Of a stretch of DNA of 64,000 nt, positions 11,216 through 24,800 are shown piece after piece (within the stretch, counting starts at the first letter, position 1; every line of letters begins with the position of its first letter). The position numbers and the translations under genes are program-made. The notes beneath the pieces are model-generated. The model did no database searches and had not been told where the DNA came from. It saw nothing but the letters and a program-made list of their open reading frames with translations. Source of the DNA: Sialis fuliginosa (Eukaryota; Arthropoda; Insecta; Megaloptera; Sialidae); assembly GCA_961205875.1 (NCBI GenBank), contig OY540810.1, positions 32,054,001-32,118,000 of the forward strand. The letters run 5' to 3'.

Positions 11216-14200
11216 TATAAATCATCTGTATTTTTATATATAAGGTAAAAACATATAAACATATTTAGTTAGTACAATATTATGTATGAAAGTTAGTAAA
11301 TGAATAAAATTGAAGTTAGGCAAAGTAGATTTATTGTTCTTAAATCGCATAAACCATAAAATAAAATAACATTATTTTAACATTCAACAATTTATAGTTA
11401 GAGAAGATGCTTAAGTTATGTTTAACAAGCCGACAATGCACATAGATGTTTAATACTTAAAATGATTACCTCCATACAAACTACAGGGTATAAGAATGAC
11501 AAGAGACACACTGCAAATAATAGATATGGTAGATAGCAAAAGACTTCTAAACTTGACCAACTATAATGAATATTGGTTCCGAATTACACAAACGTGTGTG
11601 TTGTGGTCATTAGATATGTAGATATCGAGTTGTTTGGAGACGTTCCCAATTATTATCAAATATTTAAAATATCACATTTCATATTATATTTAAGTACAAA
11701 CTTCGAGATGTACTATGATGATATCTAGAGAGTAAGCTTTTTATATAAATATATATAATATATATAATTCAATTAATATATTCCTCGATTATAATAGATC
11801 TACGTTTCGATTATTGCTAACCATCTACGATAAAGAACGTGTCCAAAAAACTCAATAGTATTTAAAAATTTAAAATACAAAAATTAACTAGAGTATTATT
11901 TCTAAATACAAGCATTCTGAGTATTTTTAAAATGTGAAACATTTTGAAATTTGATATTTTCGTAACATTACAAATTCTTATTTAAATTATTGCTTTATAT
12001 ATAAAAACAAGAGATTGCAGCTAGATATAGAAGTTATGTATCTTAATAATATCAATAGTCTATAATAGGAAATATCTGTCTTTTTCAATACAAAACTAAT
12101 ATATATCTATATAAATTTGAAGCATTAGTCGAGAATAGCATAGGGTTAAAAAACTTTAAATTGCTTATATCTTATTGGATATAGACACTGACAGTAGAAT
12201 ACAATTTTAATAGATATTAAAGATTTAATGTAAAAACATTAAAGATGAAAGAAAGTGTTTCAAAAAATAAATGCTGAAATACAAATAGAAGATTGATCTA
12301 CAGTACTGCTTTAATTACTATAAAAATAAAGAAGATAACATTTGGCATACACACTGACTAGAGTATGACAGCCGTAGAACAAAATCACATCAGGTTTTGT
12401 CTACTTGCCTATTCCTAAAACTAACATAACAAATCAGTTCTTTCTTTTCAACATTAATATAAGTGTTATTTAAATAGTTTTATACTACGGCAGTTTAACT
12501 TCGCTAAACGGTAAAAATAAACGTACGGCAACAAATAACATATATATCTACTACATATGTGGTAATATGCAAACATAACTAACGGAAGATTAGGAAATCA
12601 CAGTCATACATCCATTATTACATTAAATGTAAAATAACAATCAACATGCATCATCTTATTTGGGTCAAAGTGATAAATTATATAAAAATTAAGCTCTTTG
12701 GCATTTGTTTTGGCAAGTGCTGTTAGACACTCTCGATATAATGAATTTAAACTGTCGTAGCAAAAACACACACATGTAAATAGTATGACTTTAACAAAAG
12801 TGATTTATTTTTAACTTTTTTTATAATTATAAATCTGTTTTGGCAGGCCGTTTTTAAGGCAGTATTAATAATAATTTATTATATGCTGTGACTCTGACAT
12901 ATCATTTCCTAAAAACATTCTAATTTAAAAATTAATTTAATTTGTTGAACTGCAACGGAGCTGAAAACAAAAACAATTATGTGTATACAGTTTGCCTAGT
13001 TTTCATGAAATTTGCATGCTTATCTGATTTACTATAGGTATTTGTAAAATTAAATTTGTATCAAATGAGATACGTACAAATTTTTTAAATTGAACAACAG
13101 AGCATATATCATGATTACATTTGTGTTTTGATTTTTCTTTGCCATAACTGATTTACAAATTTCTTTATATATTTATTAATACACATTAATAAACAAGATT
13201 AAAACCAATCTTAAATTACGTTGTACTTGTATTTGCGATATTAATTTTTATAAATATTTATAAACTCTATCATAACAGTTATAATTATTTTTGAGGACGA
13301 TATTGAATAAAAGAACTGTATTTAAATAAATTAAATAGAACATACAGCATTTTGCTTAAAAATATTTTGATTTCATGTACAAGAAGATAATATATATGCT
13401 GCTGCTACAAAAATTCACTTCATTTAATACAATATATTATTGATTATATTATCATTATTTTGAATACCTAGAACTTCCTAATATATATACAATCTGTTCA
13501 GACGTTTTATAAATTATTAGAATTTAATGATATAGCAGTTTTTCTTAAAAAATATAGGAACAAAAATGTTATAGTAGTCTTGAAATGATTTTATATGTTT
13601 GACTATGATGAAACGTATTAAAATATCTACTTTCATGTTTAAGTATTATTAAATATTATGGTTAAATATTTCTTGTACACAAAATATATCAAATATACAT
13701 GTAATATAATTATAATTAAATCTGTACGTTCTATGATTAGTGGTGTCATAATTTGTTTTATGTGTAAATAATAATCTAAGATAATTAAAAACTAGGCACA
13801 AGAGCATTTTTCATACGATTATCAATAAATTATTTAATAAATTAATTAATAAATTATAAAACAATGTACTCTGGTTTTACTATAGCACCACCAACTGGAT
13901 TTAGTTAACTAAAGCACAAATCTCTATCTTATAACTAAAACTGCAAAAGTCTTACAGTTCTTTTGATATTTGGATATGCAAACAAATATGTAATATAAAT
14001 ATTGTTTTATTGTTACAATCACAGTTGATTTTAAATGCTCGTCAATTTTATAGTTTTGAGTAGGACCAGCATGACTTATGTGGCAAAATATTTATGGAAT
14101 AAAAAAAAAGTCTGTAGAAACAATAGTATTTTAATACAACACTAGTTCTGGTTCTGATCTTGCTAAACTACAATGCATCTTCATGATAAATAGTTAAGAC

Positions 14201-15602
14201 GTATTATGCTACATTGGTAATAATAAGTAATAAGACACAATAATTTATACAAAATATTGTGTCCATTATAAACATAATATGTGAATTAACAATACCAATA
14301 AGATTAAGTTTATAGTTTTAGGTTTTGTTGCTGAATTTTAAAAATCAAAAATTGAATAACATTTATTTAAATATTATTTAAATTAAAAATAGCCAGTTTA
14401 GATTTCAGTAAAATAAAACAGTCATCCTGAAAGACTTGTACGTTCAATTAAATTTTCTGATAAAAGTTTATTGTAATGGAAGGTAATATGTATCTATGTA
14501 TATAGGTAATCAGAAATGTCGGTTATCATTTTGAACCAATAAGTAACAAATTGACTTTGTTAGTTTTAGTTTAAGGTAAAGTAAAAAATTAACAACAAAT
14601 TAAATACTAAAACATTTACACCAATATGGTCCTCCAGTGTCCTAAACAAAATAATTAATTGGTGTAAGATCCATATATAAATAATTATATATATTATGCT
14701 AAATCTGACCCGCAGATAGCATATTCATGAATTTAACATACTAACAATAGGTAAAAATTATTTAGTACAATCTTAATACATAGTTAATTTAAAATACCAG
14801 CTGTATTTGTATAGCCACATCCATAGATTTATTTTAATGTCTTTCAACAATGCTTGGCAAAGCAATAGAGTAAGTATCCTTTTTCACTTAATGTGTTAAA
14901 TATCGTATAAGCTATTTTATTTTTATTGGCGCTTTATATTTTAGTAAAATATTCACTTATCTTATTTATAATAATTGTGTTTTTTTTTACAATCCTATGT
15001 TAATATGCTAACTCATTTTAATATATTTTTTTTATAATTTATTGTACATGTAATAAATATGTGTACATATATTTTTTATATAATTATTTAATTAAAATCC
15101 TTATATTTATGTTTAGAAAAAGTATGGAAAAGAGAACGGTTGAGGAACACTGGTACAACTGGTAAAAATCATACATAGTTATAGCGTTTCTAAATGATGT
15201 TTATTATAAGAAAGCCGCATATCATAAATGTTAAAAAAAAGAATACTTCCGTACTTATTTGTTCATTCCATAATTATATTACCCTAATTAAAGACATCAA
15301 AATTGATTATGCATACAAAATATGGAGAAATGCGGCTTTTTTATATTATTTAGCATGAAATAAGTAAAAAATATTCTGTTCTAAAGTTGAAGTATAAAAT
15401 GAAAAACAACACTTGGCGGTGTAAAAACAATAACGATATTTAAATACTAAAATATTTTGTCATTATGAAACAATATATATATAATTTAATAATAAAACAA
15501 ATGTATCTTTTTTACATAAAAACAATTCTCACACTGACACATTATTAATTGTAACTTTGTGGAAAATACACTATAACTGAATTGTCTTTGGCTATCGGAG
15601 CC
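11216..15602. other. A/T-rich convergent intergenic DNA and Calx 3' UTR
   Basis: No gene, long open frame or clear repeat recognised. A 12-bp inverted motif (aaagccgcat / atgcggcttt) spans 15212-15340. The Calx 3' UTR should occupy the top few hundred bases. Confidence 0.4.
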
Positions 15603-15807
15603 TTAAAATCCTTCTATGACATCGTACACTTCAAGTGTAGACATCAACAGATAGAATACCCATAACGAGAACATAAACACCGTTGTTACGTATTTGATAT
15701 TCTTAGGGCCTCCGAGCTCTCCGCCAACAATCGGCGAGCGACGAAGTAGCAATACGAGGATTGCTATCAATGCTTCTGAGCAGAAGATGGTTACAGAAAA
15801 TGCAAGG
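15603..15807 (-). CDS. Calx: Calx last coding exon with stop
   Basis: On the minus strand the acceptor is cttcttacag, and the stop TAA is the complement of 15603-15605. Encodes LAFSVTIFCSEALIAILVLL, RRSPIVGGELGGPK and the final helix, ending EVYDVIEGF. These are the last two membrane helices of the family. A weak AATAAA (complement of 15200-15205) lies about 400 nt downstream. Confidence 0.95.
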
Positions 15808-18800
15808 CTGTAAGAAGTATACATATCATGTACTTTAACAATACCCACTATTGTTATTAGAACTTGTTTTCATCAGTTTCATATTCTATTAAATATAAAA
15901 CAAAAGATGTTGTACTTACTTGCCCGGTTCTACCAAGAAACGACGCCCGTTGACATTATGGTAGATGGCAGCGATTGACCACGCAATTCCTATACCAAGG
16001 AAGACATTTACTGCATTGCTTCCAGTAACATTTCCAATACTCGCATCTGCATATTTGTCTTGTATAGCCGCTACTTTACTGGCGAACGTATCTATATATG
16101 TAAAATTTATTATATTAAATTTTTATATAAAATCGTAAGTATTATATCATAAACATAATATAAGTTGCTTTCTAGTAAAACATAATATAAAATAGATTTT
16201 TGTTTTGTTTTAATTACCTGGTATACTTGTTCCGAGAGCTACAAATACGATAGCGGTGACCGAATCCCTGATACCGATCGTGAAGCCGAAATGTGAGGCT
16301 ACATCACCAATCACAGCGGTGACTACACCGATTGCCAGGATTGATACAACGAAGCAAAGATAACCACCACAAATATCTGATAACAATAAAAATATTTTAG
16401 AAAAATATATCAATTCAATTATCCTTCATTTAAAGCAATTTTGGCTCCTAGGAAAACTAATATAGGTACAGGGTGGGGCAATAGTTTGTGGAAGTTTGAT
16501 AGCTCATAAACCATAACAGATAAAAAAATCTTTCTAATGCAGATGTAAACTGTGGGTAAATGCACATACATAAAAATTATTTTCAAATATACAGGGTGCT
16601 ACAAAAAAGTGTGGCACGGTTAAGGTAATTTTTTTTAAATGGAATGCCCTAAATATTTTTGCATATTTAACACTTCTCTTGGGATGTTTATTCATATCTA
16701 AAATATTAACCCCATCTGATGTCCGGTTTAGACGTAATAATGTTTAAAAAAAATAAATCATTTTTACATTACTCCACTTAACAATTCACCATTTTCGCGG
16801 CCGCAGCTTTGAAGACGAAATTAAATATAGACCTTACTGTAGGAGATTGTAGAGCCACCAATGTTTTCAAATTTTGAGAACTTCAAAGTTATTCTTCTCA
16901 ACTTTTTCAAATGGAACACCCTATATATTTTTCAACGATGTTATTAGGGTTTGCAATCCCGAAATGCGGGATTCCGCACGTTTTGGAGATCTGCGGATCC
17001 CGCACTGAATGTGCGGGATCCGCGCGGAATTTTTTGTACATTAAATTTGTAGGTCGCGTGCGTTTTGAATACTTGTAAAGCGTAAATATGGATAAAAAAG
17101 GTAACAATTTTGAAAAAAAATTAAGGTTGAGATAACTGAATATGAAACTAGTGAAATAAATTATATCTCTTGTTCACGATTAGTTAAGTGGTTACATACC
17201 TCCAGAATTAAAAAAAAAAAACGTTTGAAAAATGTGACCGCGCAACCGATTAAAACATGCCAGGATTCGCGCGACTCAGGTGACGAAAGAAGCTCGAACA
17301 GCCCGCAGATTACAAAAAAAAAAACATAAAAAATACAAAATACAAAAATTTAGAAGAAGAATGGCAGAAAGTTAACCACAAAAATTTAATACACAAAATT
17401 CGTGTTTTCTCAATACGATTTTTTCTATACGATCTACACGATATTTTTTTAACAGTATTGTCCCTAAAATACAACCGTAAATAATGATATTTAGAGGTTT
17501 AGTTTTACGTGACATACCGTATTTACCGGCGAGGAGTAAAAGGCGACTTACGTATAAAACAAGGGCTAATTTATACGTAACGAAGGAGTTAAAAAAATTG
17601 AAATGGATAATCGAACAAAAAGACAAAAGTAGTTAGAAGCATCTTGTCCTTGTACCTAACATATTAGACAACCTTCTACTTACAGGTGTATTTTATGGAT
17701 TTTACATCGGTCTATACGGTACATGTTACGTTTACGTATCATATGTTACCGCTATGAAACTATTTTTCATTAGTTAATTGTCATATTAACTAAATAATAG
17801 TACCTTTAAGCATGAATAACGAAAATTTTGAAAAAACTGCGGGATCCCGCGGGATTGGCGGATTTCCCGCAAAATTCCCGCGGGAAAAAAAAGTCTGCGG
17901 GATTGCAAACCCTAGACGTTATGTAGAATTATATAACGAATATTTTTTGTAAGTATATCCTTATGACTATTTGTAACCATTTTTGATTTATTGAGTAAAA
18001 AGTACAAAATTCAACAATATTGATTATTATTTACTCTACAATCTCCTACAATAAGGTCCATATTTAATTTCGTCTTCAAAGCTGCGGCCGCGGAAGTGGT
18101 GAATTGTTGAATTACGTCTAGACCGGACATTATATGGGGCTAATATTTTAGATGTGAATAAACATTCCAAGAGAAGTGTTTAATATATACAAAAATATTT
18201 AGAGCATTCCATTTAAAAAAATATCTTAAGCGTGCCATACTTTTTTGTAGCACCCTGTATATTTGAAAATAATTTCTATGTACTTATTATTATTATCTGC
18301 ATTAGAAAGATTTTTTATCTGTTATGGTGTACGAGCTACTTATCTAACTTCCACGCACTATTGCCCGATATATTTATAAATAATATAAATCAAAGCATAT
18401 TTTAGATTATTATATTAACTTGTTGTATTTTAGAACATGCACGTTTTAACTTTTTGAAACCAAGTTAATATGGACAATAGCCACGAAAGTCTGCAGAATA
18501 AATCTCTCGCAGAATCTATGAAGTTTTAGTTTAAGAAGCTTTTGAGGGGGTATTTAAAAAAAAAGAGTTAAAAACCTGTTGGCGGTACGAAAGCAAATAG
18601 CAGCTTCCAGAAGAGTGTGAGGAAATGCATTATATAGTCGAGGGTGGAAGGTTTGCGCTCGACACGCGGTGCTCCGCCTCCTTCTACGTCATCATCGCCA
18701 CCGCCACTGTCGTCATCTCCAGCGCTCACCGTCAGCGCTTCTACGAACTGCTCCTTCCACGAAGACGTACCTATCAGCAATGAGGCGTTGGCTCGCTGGA

Positions 18801-21800
18801 CCAACTTGTCTACTGTATTCTGAAATATATTTCATGTTATTGGTGAGATATTGCATATTTTTATATCAACAAAGATTTCTACATTCTAATGAAGGCAGTG
18901 GCGCTGGAAGCATTTTTTTCTGGGAGGGAAAGGGGCAGTACGAACTTCAAAAATTAAGTTGACCTAATTTTACTTAGCGTTCTTAAAATTCAAAATTGAC
19001 TTCAATTTTATTTAGCTTGATTAATATCGTATTATTTGTTAAAACATAAAAATAAATAAAAATACAGTGGAACCTCGTTAGTATGTTTTTAAAAGGACTG
19101 TGGTAAAACACATACTAACGAAAAAAACGTACAAATGAAATATTTTAATATAGGGTCTTATGGAAGAATGCCGGGACCTAAAAAAAGAAAAAAACGTACT
19201 AAAGCAAAATGTACTAACGAGGTTTCACTATACTCACTTTCAGTGGCGCCGGAGCCGGGGGGCGGGAGGGGGAAGTTGCCCCCCAAACATTTTCAGTAAG
19301 GGGCAATGAATACTTTTTGCCCCCCGAAAATTTGGATCCTGTTTTTAGGGCGGGTTTGAAGCGACGTGCAATTATGAAAATCGGTTTTCTGTAGTTTTTT
19401 TACTCTTAAAAATTCTTTACTTTCTCTAAATTGATGAAAAATGTAACCACGAGTTTTGTATCTCTTTTTTTTATTAATACGATGCCCAGAAAAATTTTGG
19501 TTCCGGCGCCATTGCTTACTTTTTATTTTCTTTGTCTTTGACCAGACTCGTGGTAAAAAAATTACAGAAAACAGATTTTTATAATTGCACGTCGCTTCAA
19601 ATCCGCCCTAAAAAACAGAATCTAAATTTGGGGGGGGGGGGGTGGGGGCAAAAAGTAGTCACTGCCCCTCACTGAAAATTTGGGGGGGGGGAGCAATTGC
19701 AATATAATAATATTTAATGAGAAGTAGCTGTTTTTAAAGAGATTTGTGCCATAATTTTTATGCTTCAGATAACACATGTTTTTTACAATTTGCTATTTGA
19801 TGGTGGAGTATTGATACCTATGTATATAAAGGTATTTCATACAAATCTAAAATTTTATATTCCTTCAATTTTTTCACACGAAAAACATAAAATTCGATAT
19901 TTGAGACGAATCAGCACATAAAGGGTTATGTAAGTATGTCATACAATATACAATGATACGAAAATGCAAAGCATTTCGTTTGAAATTGATTTCTTAGCAC
20001 TGTTGACGGGAGTGTTCTTTAATAACGACGTGTCTCTTTGTGCTCCGGATTCTGTGGATGCCTGCATCTTATGGTATGCGGACTGATCTCGTTAGACCTT
20101 GTCGCAGTCATTCTGTTTTAAAGATATGCTCGTATCTGCGATCTAGTATGGGAAAACTGATATGATGACCGTTTCATACCTGTTTATTTTTATTTAGTCG
20201 ATCGTTAAATTTTATTAGTATTGAAATGCTTTAAGGTATTTCTCGGGGAGAAACAAGGTACGCTATATGTTAGAAAAAGAAAAAAAAAGTGTAGTATAAA
20301 ATCAAGATAACCGTGGTATAAATTAAAATAAAATTTGGTAACGTTGAGCATATATTTTCTATTGTGCATGCGCGACTTTTGTATTCCCGATGACAGCTAC
20401 ATATTATTTAATGTTTTGATTTGATAACGTGTACTGTTATTTGCAGCTGAATTTGTTATTTATTATAAGTTTATAATTAAGAAATAGTTTTTATTATTCT
20501 TATTATTCCTTGAAATTAAAAGAACAATATATTCAGCACGTACGATTTTTAAATACCACGGCAATTGTCAATATTTGGCGGCGTTGTCATAGCTAGTACC
20601 GTGATATTTTTTATCAGAAAATAAGTTTTTATTTTACTTATAACTTAAAAATGGGATGGTGAAAATACTTGAATTTTTTTATATTAACTCCAATTATATT
20701 AATTTAGTTTTTCTCAAAATTTCATAAATTTCTTGACCTTCCTTCGCATAAAATTATTTACTTTTTCATTGAAAATCCGCTTAAAATATCGTAAACCCTA
20801 TACTCGCAATGTTAATTTTTTTATTTTATTTTGACGATATCTTCGTTCACAGATGGTCAATCATTTTAAGATTTTGAATGGAGCTTCTAATAACCTTTTT
20901 TTTAGTTTTTTTTACAAAATTTGAACTTACTCTTGAATCTTTTAATTTTTCCGAGAAATACCTTAACCAATTTTATACCTGAAACTATTTTTTCATATTT
21001 TTATATTTTTTCGTGTTTTAATGTGATTTAGTGGATACTTGAAAATATCTGTTTATGTCTGCTTTATGTCTGGTGTACCATATATGGTACGGTATGTCTA
21101 AATAGGTTAAGTTTACTTTTTTATCGATTTGTTATTTTTGGTACTAGTTTTCACATTTTCGATAAAAACACATTATGTTATACAAGTCGCGGTGATCTTA
21201 ATGTGGATCTTGGCTTCTGGATGTAAGCCGTGTCGATTCGACGTGTTATTGGTCAACGTTTCGTCACACATTGCAATGGAGATCTTCAGGGCTCTGGCTT
21301 CTGAAGATGTCCACTGCAATGTGTGATGAAACGTTGGCCGATAACACGACCAAATCGACGCGGCTTACACCCAGAAGCCAAGGTCCACACATTATATTAA
21401 TTTACCGCAAATTAAAATTGCAATAATTTGTAAATGGTTTTAAGAATTTATTTGAGATCTATGCCCGGTTTCACAAATAACAGATATTTAATAATTAAAT
21501 TATGAATCGCATAAAGCAAAAGGGTGAGTCCAGAGTAACCGCTACTTTTACTGCCTTTTTTGTTTTATTTATTTTTTGAGTAAAAATTTAACTTCTTGAT
21601 AAATTGACGCCTAAATGGTAAGAAACAATAAGAAAGAACACCCTTTTCATTATCACATATTATTTTAAAAATCACTTAAAATTTAACAACTCCAAGCAAT
21701 GAAGTAAAAATTATCTATACACGTATCAAAAATCATTAAAAATAGATAAACATACAATCTAACTTCATTTTTATTTATTTTTACATCTGCCTTTATTAAT

Positions 21801-24800
21801 AAAGTTACAGTATACAAAAAAACACGTAAATGGAATAGGAAATTTTGCAGATTTACCTGACTTAATAACTTATGTTAGCTTAAGTAGCCTTCCGAAATTT
21901 GTAACGCCCTATGAGTATATAACAAATCTAATAAGTATGCAAAATTCTCCTTTTAACATAGTGAAGTTAATAAAAAAATCAGTTACTTTTCAGGTGTTAT
22001 TTCATATTGTAAATTTATATTAATATCAAAAATATCGTTTTGATTAGCATAAACTTGTAAAATCCATTCCACGGATTCACCCAAAAATAATCATGGTTTA
22101 TTTATCGTCCGTTTTCAAACCATGATTACGTTAATTCTAAACGTTAATCACGATAACGGTAAATTGCATAGGATAAAAAATAATCATGGTTAGTTAATCA
22201 TCTGTTATCCTTTTAAACCTTGGCACTCGGGGTGCCTCTTCCCCCTTAGTCCGTCATTAGTTCTTGAATGTTTTGGCTTCTGAATGGCTGATATTATTTG
22301 CCAATGTTTCATCTGTTTGTATTTTGTGAAATATGTAGTAACATAATAAACATATAAATTGATACGTCTTGTTACATATTTGTTTAAGTTTTCCTTCTTG
22401 AGGTTTGTAAAGACGCCCGTCACTGTCTACACAACGAGAAACTAATTAGAAAACACTGTTGTGACAAGATGATTTACAATTATCCGTTCTTTACTTGAGA
22501 GTCATACAAATGCGTGAATTGTCTTCAGAAATGTAATTTAAAACGTCTATAGAATAGAATAGAATAGAATAGAATTTTTATTTCCATAGAATATACAAAA
22601 AAGTACATAGAAACAGTCACAAGAAAAAAATATATAATTCAATTTGAAAACAAACAACAAGAAAATAATAAGAACATTATTTAGTGTAGAAGTGTAATAA
22701 ATTTTACAGTATAAATTAATTATTATTAGAAAAAAATTCGTCTATCGTGTAGTGACACTCGACAACTAATTTAGCTTTCAGCATTATTTTGAATTTTTTT
22801 AGGGGTAATATTTTTATTTCTGAAGGAATGTGATTATATATTTTGATAAGATAGTTAATGTTTTTTTGTATTACCGTTAAATTTGTTGCATTTTGTTTTA
22901 ATTTGTTTTTATATCGTGTGTCATAATCATGATTATTTATAAACATATTGGCAATATTACTATTTTGTTTTAAAAATACTGCACATTCGTAGATATACAG
23001 ATCTGTAAGTGTGAGTATATTTAATTTTTTAAAGAGTTCAATACAACTCTCTCTCATACCTACATTAGCAATGATGCGAATGCAACGCTTTTGAATTTTA
23101 AATAAATTTATACAGTTAACAGAATTTCCCCAGAAGATCAAACCATATCTAAGACTGCTTTCAATGTATGCGTGATATACAACAAGTAAAGTTTCTTCTT
23201 TTACTATATTTTGAAGTGTTTTTAGGACGTAGCAGAATTTTGAAAGTTTTGTACTTATTTCACTAATATGTTGTTTCCAGTTTAATTGTTTGTCTATTGT
23301 AATTCCCAGAAATTTGACGTGATTTTGTATATTAATAGTATTGTTATTTAGATAAAATGAATTCAATGCTATTCCATAATCTCCAAATTTGATACTTTGT
23401 GTTTTGGTTATATTTATGTGTAGTGCATTTGAATTAAACCATTGCAAAACACTTATGAATGAATTGTTAATATTATTTAAGAGATCATTTATGTTTTTGT
23501 GTATATAGGTTATTGTTGTATCATCTGCAAAAAGTGTCATTGTATTTTTGGTACATTTTGGTAAGTCGTTAATGTACAGAGTAAATAACAAAGGCCCTAG
23601 TACAGATCCCTGTGGGACACCCTTTTCTATTAATTTCCAGGATGAAAATGTATATGTTCGTTCTGTTTTAATTTTAACTCGTTGCTTTCTTTCGGAAATG
23701 AAAGAAGATATTAAGTCTAATGGCTTTCCTCTAATACCATAAAAGTATAATTTTTCAAGTAAAATAGAGTGATCTATAGAGTCGAAAGCTTTTGTGAGGT
23801 CAAGTAATAAAGATATAACCTGTTCGTTATTATTCCAGGCATAGTCTGAATAATTGTAACATTGAGGAATTGACGGAGAGAATTTCTTAATTTGTTTAAA
23901 TTTACGAAGATGTACGAATTTTTTACTTTTTAAGTAGTTTTATTATGTATGTAAAATAGTTTCAGTGGCGGATTTATAATTTTGCCGCTTATAGTCTGAG
24001 GGTTCTTGCCGCCCAGAGCGGGAAAATTTTTCCTTTTTTACAAAATTTTCAGAAATTATATTTTTTTCGTCATTGCAGAAGTTTTTCCGCCTAATTTTAA
24101 TTTTTTTACAATATTTTCAGAAATTACCCTTTTTTCATTGTCACTAAAATTAAAAAAAGGCTAGAGACTATAGCTGGAAGCGTAGCTAGATGTCGCTGCG
24201 TTCCCGACAAAAACCGAAAAAGCGCCTCCTTATGTTATTGAAAACCTTTTTTTTCGTTGTCGTGTCGATTTTTGTGTCTTCTAAAATTTTTGCGATCTCT
24301 TGCAATTAGTGAAAACTTTCTTTTTAGCCCTCATATCAGTTTTAAGCCACATAAAGCTCTCCTGCCCCATTTGACACCCCCTTTAACATTGGTATAGTTG
24401 TATATTAAATCTTCCTCTACAAAACTAGAAATGGTGACATTTCTAATTTTGTAGAGGAAGATTTAATGTACAACTATAACCATTTTCATGTTTTTATCAA
24501 AAATACAGAGGAAAAGTCCTTAATGTCCGGTCTATACTATCAGAATAAAGAAATATTATGTCTATCTATCTATATCTACATATATATTAGTATTCATATA
24601 TATGACCATCTTGATATTATTTAAATATACCTTTTGTAGGGGTTTTTAAAGGTCAAAATATTAATTAAAATACTAAACCATAGTTCAAATCATTTTAATT
24701 AACAGCGCTATATTTTAATTTTCAACATTTTGTCTTCATCAGAACTAATACAAACATCCACTTTAAACAGTAATATGTGTGAACATATGTAGAAAAAACC

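Larger units (their letters stand above)
18896..19695. mobile_element. hAT-type element, outer layer of a nest
   Basis: Starts CAGTGGCGCTGGAAGC and follows the complement of 33994-34404 throughout. The right terminus is decayed after a G tract. Two later insertions (19065-19230 and 19241-19514) split it. Confidence 0.75.

Noticed and set aside
15212-15340. Inverted aaagccgcat motif as a terminator or MITE
   Set aside because: Only about 12 bp pair over a long A/T-rich loop; no target duplication.
18669-18962. Plus-strand frame with Arg/His-rich start
   Set aside because: Antisense to the Gly/Asp-rich Calx exon and running into a transposon.
23963-24390. hAT element starting cagtggcgg
   Set aside because: Only one end recognised; no right terminus or duplication, so not listed as an element.
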